A DNA stretch of 64,000 nucleotides from positions 29,669 through 93,668 of the forward strand of contig CAYZVX010000002.1 of the NCBI GenBank assembly GCA_964482055.1, read 5' to 3'. This DNA is from G020354085 sp964482055. Its GTDB lineage: Bacteria > Pseudomonadota > Gammaproteobacteria > Acidiferrobacterales > Sulfurifustaceae. The position numbers and the translations under genes were made by a program. The notes under the pieces are model-generated. The model was not told where the DNA came from, did not search any database, and saw only the letters and a list, made by a program, of their open reading frames with translations. The first letter of the stretch is position 1, and each line of letters opens with the position of its first letter. This document shows, in pieces, positions 57,417 through 64,000 of this stretch.

Positions 57417-58331
57417 TCACGGACTTTCGGTCGGCGCGAGCGCGCGCAGAATGTCATGCGCGTGGCGCAACGGCAGCGAATAGTGGCCGTCGTGTGGCAG
57501 GATGTGCGGGTGGCAGTGCGCGAGCTCCTTCGCCACGCGATGCGCGACGGCTGGCGCCACCACGCGGTCCTGTCCGCCATGCCACAACTGCACCGGCACA
57601 TCCACGCGGGACAGATCGAATCCCCACGGATGCACGTAGATCGAGAAATCGTCCACCCACGCCGATGCGCCCTGCCGGGCCGCCTCGCGAAAGGTTTCGA
57701 GCAGCGCCTGCCGGACGGCGGCATCGGCGAGCGCCGCCCGATCGGCCGCTGACAGCTGCCGTACAAAAAGCGCCAGGAGCAGCGGCCCGGCTAAGCGCAG
57801 TCCTGCAACGAGCAGCGCGAAGTAGAGCCGCACGAGCACCGGCGTGTGCCGCGCCAGGGGGCGCGCCAGGCGGGCGTGCCACGGCATCTGCCGGGCGAGC
57901 GCGGGCTCGTCGATCGGTCCGAGGCCACCCACGAGCGCGACGCCGTCAAGGCGTTGCGCATGGGCCACGGCACAGGCGAGCGCATACGGCGCTCCACCCG
58001 AAACGCCGAGCACGCTGTAACGCTCGATGGCGAGATCGCGCAGCAAAGCGGCCACGTCCGCCGGCCAATCGACCAGGCGCCGCCCGGGACGCGGGTCGGA
58101 GCGGCCGAACCCAGGGCGATCGGGCGCGATCAGCCGCAGGCGCGCCTCAACCGCGGCGGCGTGCGCAAAGCGCACCTCCAGGCGACTGGAGGGGAATCCG
58201 TGGCAATAGACAACCGGCACACCGCCACGAACGCCGTATTCGGCATAAGCGAGCCGCCGCCCGTCCGGCAATATCAACACTCGGCAATCGCTGCGGTCCA
58301 TGGGCGCACGTGGGGTCTGCTTCGCGCGCAT
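57417..58331 (-). CDS. Alpha/beta-hydrolase fold protein
   Basis: 304 residues, cytosolic. Oxyanion region VVYCHGFPSSRLE, nucleophile serine in LGVSGGAPYAL, aspartate in HGGQDRVV and histidine in HDGHYSL form the triad. A mobile lid with hydrophobic helices lies at about residues 150-200. Substrate unknown. An internal ATG at 58301 is an alternative start. Divergent from the DUF1820 gene with only about 35 bp between them. Confidence 0.88.
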   Translation of the reverse strand: MRAKQTPRAPMDRSDCRVLILPDGRRLAYAEYGVRGGVPVVYCHGFPSSRLEVRFAHAAAVEARLRLIAPDRPGFGRSDPRPGRRLVDWPADVAALLRDLAIERYSVLGVSGGAPYALACAVAHAQRLDGVALVGGLGPIDEPALARQMPWHARLARPLARHTPVLVRLYFALLVAGLRLAGPLLLALFVRQLSAADRAALADAAVRQALLETFREAARQGASAWVDDFSIYVHPWGFDLSRVDVPVQLWHGGQDRVVAPAVAHRVAKELAHCHPHILPHDGHYSLPLRHAHDILRALAPTESP

Positions 58332-58370
58332 GTTATCCTAGCGGCACGGAAGTCCCCGAGGTTCATGCCG

Positions 58371-58715
58371 ATGGCCAAGAAGCGCCTTTACCGCATCCAG
58401 TTCATCAATCAGGGAAAAGTCTACGAGCTTTACGCCAGGCGCGTCGGACCGGCGGCCTTGTACGGGTTTGTCGAGGTCGAGGGTCTGGTGTTCGGCGAGA
58501 AGTCCACGGTCGTGGTCGACCCCGCGGAAGAGCGGTTGAAAGCGGAGTTCGAGGGCGTGCGCCTCACGCACGTGCCGATCCACGCCGTCATTCGCATCGA
58601 CGAGGTAGAGAAGCAGGGGACCGCGAAGATCGTCAGCTTGAGCGGCAAGCCGGAAGATGCCGCGGCCATCGCCGGCCTGCCGTCGATACTCGGGCACGGC
58701 CCGAAGAAGAGCTGA
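58371..58715 (+). CDS. DUF1820-family protein
   Basis: 114 residues, starting KKRLYRIQFINQGKVYELYARRV, with GLVFGEKSTVVVDP and an antiparallel beta pattern to the end; this matches DUF1820, a small cytosolic family of gammaproteobacteria with unknown function. The ATG at 58371 is preferred over 58365 because the GAGG is 9 bp from it and only 3 bp from the earlier ATG. 43 bp separate it from the DAHP synthase gene, so they may be cotranscribed. Confidence 0.88.
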   Translation: MAKKRLYRIQFINQGKVYELYARRVGPAALYGFVEVEGLVFGEKSTVVVDPAEERLKAEFEGVRLTHVPIHAVIRIDEVEKQGTAKIVSLSGKPEDAAAIAGLPSILGHGPKKS

Positions 58716-58758
58716 GGCGCGCCGCGCCGGATTGCTGCACCACCGTACACCGCCATCC

Positions 58759-59853
58759 ATGGCCAAAGACCAGGTCAACAACGTCAATGTCGCCTCGCAG
58801 GAGCTGCTGCCGACACCCGAGCAGGTGAAGGCCAGCCTGCCGTTGAGCGCGCGCGCCGAGGAAACCGTGGTGCGCGGGCGCGAGACCATTCGCCGCATTC
58901 TCGACCACGCCGACCACCGCCTGTTCGTGGTGGTGGGCCCGTGCTCGATCCACGACATCACGGCGGCGAAAGACTACGCCGCGCGGCTCAAACGCCTGGC
59001 CGACGAGCTCGCCGACACGCTTTACCTCGTGATGCGCGTGTACTTCGAAAAACCGCGGACCACGGTCGGCTGGAAGGGGCTCATCAACGATCCGTTCATG
59101 GACGACTCTTTCCATATCGAGAAGGGCCTGTACCTGGCCCGCGAGTTGCTGCTGCACGTGGCGGAGCTCGGGCTCCCGGCCGCGACCGAGGCGCTCGACC
59201 CGATCACGCCGCAATACCTGTCGGACCTCATTACCTGGACGGCGATCGGGGCGCGCACGACCGAATCCCAGACCCATCGCGAGATGGCGAGCGGTCTGTC
59301 CACGCCCTTGGGCTTCAAGAACGGCACCGACGGCAGCCTCGCCGTCGCCATCAATGCGCTGCTGTCGGCCTCGCGGCCGCACCATTTCCTCGGCATCAAC
59401 CAGGACGGCCAGTGCGCGGTTTTCCGCACGCGCGGCAACCGCTATGGCCACGTGGTGCTGCGCGGCGGCAACGGGCGGCCGAACTACGACTCGGTCAGCA
59501 TCGCGCTCGCCGAGCAGGAGCTCGCGAAGAACCGGCTGCCGCGCAACATCGTGGTCGACTGCTCGCACGGCAATTCCAACAAAGACCCGGCACTGCAACC
59601 GCTCGTGGCCGACAACTGCGTGAACCAGATCGTTGAAGGCAACCGCTCGATCGTCGGCCTGATGCTGGAGAGCAACCTCAACGCCGGCAACCAGCCGATT
59701 CCGGCCGACCTGTCGGAGCTCAAGTACGGCGTATCGGTCACCGACGCCTGCATCGACTGGGCGACCACGGAAAAGACGTTGCGCGGCGCACGTGCCAAGC
59801 TCAAGGACATCCTGCCGGCGCGCCTGCGCGCCGCCCAGCAAAAGAGCGCCTGA
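58759..59853 (+). CDS. 3-Deoxy-7-phosphoheptulonate (DAHP) synthase, AroFGH type I alpha
   Basis: Commits erythrose 4-phosphate and phosphoenolpyruvate to the shikimate pathway. 364 residues. Signatures include VVVGPCSIHD with the metal-binding cysteine, MRVYFEKPRTTVGWKGLINDP, and the later DCSHGNSNKDP. The N-terminal extension (LLPTPEQVKASLPLS) is where aromatic amino acids bind for feedback inhibition, but which amino acid controls this one is not readable. aroC of the same pathway is at 35 kb. Convergent with the VWA gene. Confidence 0.96.
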   Translation: MAKDQVNNVNVASQELLPTPEQVKASLPLSARAEETVVRGRETIRRILDHADHRLFVVVGPCSIHDITAAKDYAARLKRLADELADTLYLVMRVYFEKPRTTVGWKGLINDPFMDDSFHIEKGLYLARELLLHVAELGLPAATEALDPITPQYLSDLITWTAIGARTTESQTHREMASGLSTPLGFKNGTDGSLAVAINALLSASRPHHFLGINQDGQCAVFRTRGNRYGHVVLRGGNGRPNYDSVSIALAEQELAKNRLPRNIVVDCSHGNSNKDPALQPLVADNCVNQIVEGNRSIVGLMLESNLNAGNQPIPADLSELKYGVSVTDACIDWATTEKTLRGARAKLKDILPARLRAAQQKSA

Positions 59854-59872
59854 CCGCTGGCCGGCGCCGCTC

Positions 59873-60529
59873 TTACAAAACCCGTTCGAGGTGCTCGAGG
59901 TCGTTGATCACGCGCCACTCGGTGGCACCGGCCTCCCGCACGCGCTTCTCCCACCACTCGAGCCGCCCGTAGTAGCGCTTGGGGTCAATGTTGTCGGTGT
60001 TGAGCTTGGTGACGTTGAGGGCCGCCACGCGGATGCCGGTCAGGTTCATTGGCACGTTGCGCAGCGTCTTCTCGTCGAGCTCCTCCTGCATGTCGGAAAA
60101 GATGAGGATGATCCTGCGCCCGGCGCCGGTCTCGTTCAGGAACTCGGCGGCCTGCAACACACCGCCGCTGATGTCGGTATAGGCGCTGCCGCCCCGGGTC
60201 TGCTCGGCGAGCTTGCTCATCTGCTCCTTGAAGGCACGCTTCTGGCCGTTGGCCTGCAGCGGATCCTTGGCAAACGTCGCTTTGGCGAGGATGTCCTTCT
60301 CGCTGAACGAACGGCTCTTGACGCGGGCCACCGCGAGCGAATCACCGGGATGGAGCGTTCCGAGCAGATAGTTGATTACCAGCTGCGCCTTGTCGAGCTC
60401 CCGGGCGTAGGTGCCGGAGGTGTCGACCAGCAGGTACACCGCGCGTGTGTGACTCGCCTTGTCGCTACAACCCGCGACCGCTGCGGCCAGCAGCATCGCA
60501 CCAACCAACGCCGCCGCCGCGCGCTTCAT
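59873..60529 (-). CDS. Von Willebrand A-domain lipoprotein
   Basis: 218 residues. The signal has lipobox AVAGC (Cys21), then a VWA domain with MIDAS motif DTSGTY and a later IILIFSDMQEE, plus a glycine-rich YTDISGG loop. The ATG overlaps the stop of the upstream membrane gene (ATGA). VWA lipoproteins bind metal-dependent partners in the envelope; this one is probably a sensor or scaffold for the coupled membrane protein. Function unknown. Confidence 0.85.
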   Translation of the reverse strand: MKRAAAALVGAMLLAAAVAGCSDKASHTRAVYLLVDTSGTYARELDKAQLVINYLLGTLHPGDSLAVARVKSRSFSEKDILAKATFAKDPLQANGQKRAFKEQMSKLAEQTRGGSAYTDISGGVLQAAEFLNETGAGRRIILIFSDMQEELDEKTLRNVPMNLTGIRVAALNVTKLNTDNIDPKRYYGRLEWWEKRVREAGATEWRVINDLEHLERVL

Positions 60530-61980
60530 GGCACGGTCTCGCTGCCCGCCGGCGTGCCGGCCCGCGTTGGCCCGAGCGCCTTGCCAGACCCGTGCCGCGC
60601 CAGCACGCCGCGCTCGATCACAAGCGGCAGAAAGATCACGGCGTCGTAGAGCATGGTCAGCACCCGGCCGGCCTGGCGCACGACTGCGCCGGCGAGGCGC
60701 AGCGCGAAGGCGAGCGCGCGGATCGCGAAGACCGCCAGCGCACCGAGCACGGTGCGCGAAGAGTAGATGAAGTATTCGAGCGGAATCGCGACGAAGGCCA
60801 GCGCGAACGGCAGGATGAAGCCAAGGATCATCTGCCCCGCGACCGGAATCCTCGTGACCCAGCCCATCTCGACGGCCGCCACCTCGGCTCCCCCGCCCAG
60901 TCCGCGCTTCAAGGCGAGATCGGCGGCGATGATCTGGTCGCGCATCACGGCGAGCGCCACCTCGACCCCGGCCAGGATCAGCAGGATGGCGAACGCCACC
61001 CACATCATGCGCATGCGCAGGCGGTCAGGCAGGACGTGGATGCGCGGAAACAGGTGGGTGAAGCGCAACGTCTCCATGAGGAACAGGCCCATCGTCGCCT
61101 CGACCAGGATGATGACGAGCGCCGCGACCTGCGCGGCTTCGAAGCCACCGGCGAGGTATTCACCGCCGCCGACCATCGCCGACATCGGGCGCGCGATCAA
61201 CCAGAAGTTGACGAACGCCCCGCCGAAGGCGATCGCCAGCACCAGGCCGGAGATGACAAACTGCACGCCAGCGCTCGCGGTCAGGGCATGCTCGACGCGC
61301 TCGGCCTTGGCTTGGATTTGCTCGTATTTCTCCATCTGCGCATCGATGCGCGTGGCGCCTTCCTGCAGTCCCGTGATGCTGCGGTCGACCTTGAGCAGCG
61401 TTTCATTGAGCGAGCGCCCGAACGGCACGAAACGCTCGAGTATGCTGTGGCGCTCCTGGTAGGAGCGGCGGTACTCCTCCACCACCGAGGCGTAGATCTT
61501 GTCGACCGAGTTGGCGATCTCCTCGAGCAGCTTCTGCACCAACCCGTCGCCGCTCGCGCGGATCTTGGCCAGCACCTCGACGGCCTTGACCCACTCCGGC
61601 GGTGGCGGAGGTACCTCGCCGCAGCGCCGGTAGTCCTCCTCCATGCGCGTGATGTCCTCGAGCAGCTTGCGCTGCAACGCCGGATAACCTTGCAGATCGC
61701 GCTGCACCAGCACCGCCACGCGCTGGAACTCGCGTTCGATCGCCTGGTGCACCTCCTCGCGACCGTGCGCGAGCAGCACCAGCTGGTTACGGCTGCGCAG
61801 GTCATGCGCCGCTCGTCCAAGCGCCACGGCAGCGAGACGCAGCGAGCGCGCCAGCGCGCGCGTCAAGGCCTCGATCGCATCGTGGATGGGACGGCGCGCG
61901 GCGTACAGGAACAGCAGGCCCAGCGCGGCCAGCAGCAGCAACGACAGCATCGGGGACTGGGGAACGATCATCCAGGACAT
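60526..61980 (-). CDS. Multi-spanning membrane protein with long coiled coil, partner of VWA lipoprotein
   Basis: 484 residues. One N-terminal helix (about 10-28), then a long charged helical segment to about residue 240 with coiled-coil character (SITGLQEGATRIDAQMEKYEQI), then about five hydrophobic helices between residues 240 and 445. GGAGGG lies before the ATG. The stop is overlapped by the VWA lipoprotein start, so both proteins are made together. No named family was recognised; the layout suggests an envelope signal or assembly complex. Confidence 0.7.
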   Translation of the reverse strand: MSWMIVPQSPMLSLLLLAALGLLFLYAARRPIHDAIEALTRALARSLRLAAVALGRAAHDLRSRNQLVLLAHGREEVHQAIEREFQRVAVLVQRDLQGYPALQRKLLEDITRMEEDYRRCGEVPPPPPEWVKAVEVLAKIRASGDGLVQKLLEEIANSVDKIYASVVEEYRRSYQERHSILERFVPFGRSLNETLLKVDRSITGLQEGATRIDAQMEKYEQIQAKAERVEHALTASAGVQFVISGLVLAIAFGGAFVNFWLIARPMSAMVGGGEYLAGGFEAAQVAALVIILVEATMGLFLMETLRFTHLFPRIHVLPDRLRMRMMWVAFAILLILAGVEVALAVMRDQIIAADLALKRGLGGGAEVAAVEMGWVTRIPVAGQMILGFILPFALAFVAIPLEYFIYSSRTVLGALAVFAIRALAFALRLAGAVVRQAGRVLTMLYDAVIFLPLVIERGVLARHGSGKALGPTRAGTPAGSETVP

Positions 61981-62496
61981 GCGGCACCCTCCGTGTGGGG
62001 GAATGCGGCAGGTCTATCACCCGCCCCGGAGCGCTGCCATCCTGCCCCGACAGGAGTGCTGCCCGACTGGACTATCGGTCACCGCCCGCCCCGATGGCTT
62101 GATGGCCGAATCCCGAGCGTCGCGCGTCTGCGCGTAGTGCCGCCGCTGATCGCGGCGCGCGAATCCTACGGGCCACATGTTGGAGCGCGGCTCGGCTCCA
62201 ACCTGGGGCGACACGGGCCCGACCGTGGGCAATAGTCCGTGGCGCCGCGCCAACCGCCCAAACACCGCGCGCACCCTCGGCATCTCCGCCGCGCACCAAC
62301 GGCACGCCACGAAACCTTGCTGCGCAGGGGACCGCCGCGCGGCGTGACAAGGCCGTGATACACAGGCCGGTCGACCGGATTTCGCCGCTGCTGCCGAGGT
62401 CCGAATTTCGCAGGCGGCGTGCGCCGCGGAATAGGTTATGATGGTGCAGCGCCGAATGTTTACCGAAAGCGACGACCACCGGCGAACGGCGATCCC
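61981..62496. other. Long intergenic region without a recognised gene
   Basis: 516 bp between two divergent genes. Frames open on both strands here have no family resemblance, no Shine-Dalgarno support and the composition of chance open frames in G+C-rich DNA. A TATGAT at about 62438 could be a -10 for the following plus-strand gene, but lacks a good -35. No RNA gene or repeat was recognised. Confidence 0.5.
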
Positions 62497-62859
62497 ATGC
62501 GCATCTCGACCGCCCTTTCCTGCTATGACGCCCAGCCGCGTCTGGCGAACAGCTACCCGCTGAGCGCGCGTGGTGTGCCGGCGGTCGAACCGCTGCCGCA
62601 ACGTTACCCGGAGCAAGCAGCGCGCGGCTCGCAGTTGCCGATCGAGCGCATCGTGGAGGGTGAGGTGCTGCGCCAGCGGCCACCCGATCCGGCCGAGCAC
62701 TTGCACGCACAGCGCTTCTTCACCCTGCACGTGTGCGCGCCCGCCACGCCGCCCGGCGGCGCCGGCGAGTGCGAGCACTCGGCAGTAGCTGCCTACCGCC
62801 AAAACAGCCGCGACTTCGAGGCGGCGCCGGTCGGTCGCTGCATCGACCAGTTCATCTAA
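62497..62859 (+). CDS. Hypothetical protein
   Basis: 120 residues, soluble, Pro/Arg/Ala-rich, with the closing pattern VGRCIDQFI. Two cysteines near the end and one near residue 9. It is the only frame in this stretch with a plausible ATG and an open run to a stop that does not conflict with a known gene. Convergent with hrpB. Low certainty. Confidence 0.4.
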   Translation: MRISTALSCYDAQPRLANSYPLSARGVPAVEPLPQRYPEQAARGSQLPIERIVEGEVLRQRPPDPAEHLHAQRFFTLHVCAPATPPGGAGECEHSAVAAYRQNSRDFEAAPVGRCIDQFI

Positions 62860-62904
62860 CGGCCGCGCCCGGCGCCGGCCGACGCGCGAAGCGAAGGCGT
62901 CAGC

Positions 62905-64000
62905 CTAACCCTCGCGTCGCTTCGCGCGGGCTGTGGGGCGCGCATTCCACGGATCGTCCGGCCACGGGTGCTTCGGGTAGCGACCCTTGAGCTCCTTCTT
63001 CACCTCGGCATAGGTCCGCTCCCAGAAACCGCGCAGGTCCTGCGTGACCTGGATGGGCCGGCGCGCCGGCGACAGCAGATGCAGCGTCACCGGCACGCGC
63101 CCGAACGCCACGCGCGGCGTGTCGGCGAGCCCGAACATCTCCTGCAGCTTCACCGCCAGCACCGGCGATTCGCCCGGCGCGTATTCGAGGCGCACGCGCG
63201 ACCCGCTCGGCACGGTGAGGTGTGTGGGCGCGCCCTCCTCCAGGCGCTTCGCCTGGTTCCAGTCGAGCAGCCCTTTGAGCGCCGCGGCCAGATCGACGTG
63301 CGCCAGATGCTCGCACCGCGTGACCCCATCGAGGTAGGGGCCGAGCCAGCGCTCCAGGTTCGCGAGCAGCCACGCGTCGGATACGTCCGGCAGTTTCTCG
63401 TCCGGGCACCAGGCACGCAGACTGAGCACGCGCGCCTGCCATTGGCGCAGCTCCGGCGTCCACGGCAATGCCTCGAGGCCGAGCCGGCGCACGCCCGCGA
63501 GCATGGCCGCGCGTAGCCGCTCGGGATCGGCGTCCGGGAACGGGCGGCTGTCGAGCACGAGCGCACCGAGGCGCTCCTCGCGCCGCGCGATGACCGCCTG
63601 TTGCTGGTCGCCCCAGCGCACCACCTCAGCGGCCTTGATGTGCGCGGCGCAGCTCGCGCGCAGGGCCGGCACACTGACTGCTGCTGCCATGTGGATGATG
63701 CCTTCCGTGGCACCGGCATCGAGGTTCGCCGCCACCAGATAAGGCGCGCGCAGGCGCGTCTCGCCGTGCGGCAGACGCGCGCCCCGTCCGCTGCTCAGCA
63801 GATAGCTCGCCTCTCCGGGGGCGCGTTGCTGAGCGATGCGATCGGGATAGGCCGCCGCCAGCAGGCGGCCCACGTCGTCGCCGTCCACGGCCGCCTCGAC
63901 GCGCTCGCCGTGCAGCAGGCGCCGATACTGACGCGCCGCCTGCTCGACGCGCGCCCAGGCGTTGGCGCCGGCCTGGTGCGCCTGCGCGCCGACGCGCCCC
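62905..64000 (-). CDS. hrpB: ATP-dependent RNA helicase HrpB, C-terminal part (5' end outside window)
   Basis: About 364 codons of the 3' part are visible; the helicase core lies beyond the right edge. What is seen matches the HrpB-specific C-terminal region: LLAAAYPDRIAQQR, YLLSSGRGA, the DLAAALKGLLDWNQAKRL stretch, YAPGESPVLAVKLQEMFGLADTP and RPIQVTQDLRGFWERTYAEVKKELKGRYPKHPWPDDP. These are diagnostic for HrpB rather than HrpA. It is a DEAH-box helicase of bacterial RNA metabolism with no well-defined role. The frame stays open to the edge. Confidence 0.95.
   Translation of the reverse strand, partial: GRVGAQAHQAGANAWARVEQAARQYRRLLHGERVEAAVDGDDVGRLLAAAYPDRIAQQRAPGEASYLLSSGRGARLPHGETRLRAPYLVAANLDAGATEGIIHMAAAVSVPALRASCAAHIKAAEVVRWGDQQQAVIARREERLGALVLDSRPFPDADPERLRAAMLAGVRRLGLEALPWTPELRQWQARVLSLRAWCPDEKLPDVSDAWLLANLERWLGPYLDGVTRCEHLAHVDLAAALKGLLDWNQAKRLEEGAPTHLTVPSGSRVRLEYAPGESPVLAVKLQEMFGLADTPRVAFGRVPVTLHLLSPARRPIQVTQDLRGFWERTYAEVKKELKGRYPKHPWPDDPWNARPTARAKRREG

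Noticed and set aside
60445..62235. 596-codon plus-strand frame opposite the VWA and membrane protein genes
   Set aside because: Antisense to two genes with clear signal sequences, ribosome sites and a coupled stop/start; very Arg/His/Gln-rich.
62017..62802. 261-codon minus-strand frame in the gap before hrpB
   Set aside because: No recognisable domain and Arg/Ala-rich chance composition; it also overlaps the better-placed plus-strand frame at 62497.

Overview
The window is 64 kb of a G+C-rich (about two thirds G+C by eye) bacterial chromosome. Gene content and order point to a gammaproteobacterium. The tig-clpP-clpX-lon-ppiD block lies next to a Pro-Arg-His-Lys-Leu tRNA cluster, as in Pseudomonas-type genomes. 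Other markers are fimV downstream of leuCDB-asd, and mtfA, hrpB, greB, yqiA and a DUF1820 gene. Cytochrome c', a diheme cytochrome c, a TusA-like sulfurtransferase and a TauE-type permease would fit a sulfur-oxidising relative such as the Acidiferrobacterales, but that placement is inference. No phage, insertion sequence, integron, CRISPR array or classical island was seen; this is mostly core chromosome with short accessory stretches.

Layout. 1-3.9 kb: the end of a peptide ABC transporter and fabI. 3.9-13.4 kb (minus strand): the protein quality-control block ppiD, lon, clpX, clpP and tig, with seven tRNA genes. Lon has its own sigma-32-like promoter behind a clpX terminator. 13.4-18.7 kb: folD-mtfA-rhomboid, thyA, folA and a small outer-membrane protein. 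18.8-27.8 kb: fimV and asd-leuB-leuD-leuC on the minus strand, with a divergent LysR regulator. 27.8-37.2 kb: an MFS permease, then a minus-strand run that reads, in transcription order, mipA-like, small protein, aroC, MlaE-type permease, degenerate ABC ATPase, MlaD/MCE protein, TPR lipoprotein, secreted caspase with an EF-hand loop, and a DUF4384-like secreted protein. 37.2-39.6 kb: a zinc peptidase with an extremely arginine-rich tail, overlapping an ATP-grasp ligase. 39.7-45.2 kb: a small protein with a near-consensus promoter, metH, a DUF99 protein of archaeal type and a SET-domain protein. 45.4-51.6 kb: a branched-chain amino-acid ABC operon whose binding-protein gene is frameshifted, followed by a methylmalonate-semialdehyde dehydrogenase gene. 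51.6-64 kb: TauE permease, FAH-family enzyme, small proteins, greB, tusA, yqiA, two cytochrome genes, an alpha/beta hydrolase, a DUF1820 gene, DAHP synthase, a von Willebrand A lipoprotein with a coiled-coil membrane partner, a hypothetical protein and the 3' part of hrpB.

How the genes fit together. Three themes are clear: protein folding and degradation, one-carbon/folate/methionine metabolism (folD, thyA, folA, metH), and amino-acid synthesis or use (leuBCD, asd, aroC, DAHP synthase, liv operon with mmsA). The best candidates for an undescribed system are the envelope cluster at 29.1-34.8 kb, where an MCE lipid transporter carries an ATPase with every catalytic motif lost and is followed by a calcium-binding-loop caspase, and the peptidase/ATP-grasp ligase pair at 37.2-39.6 kb.
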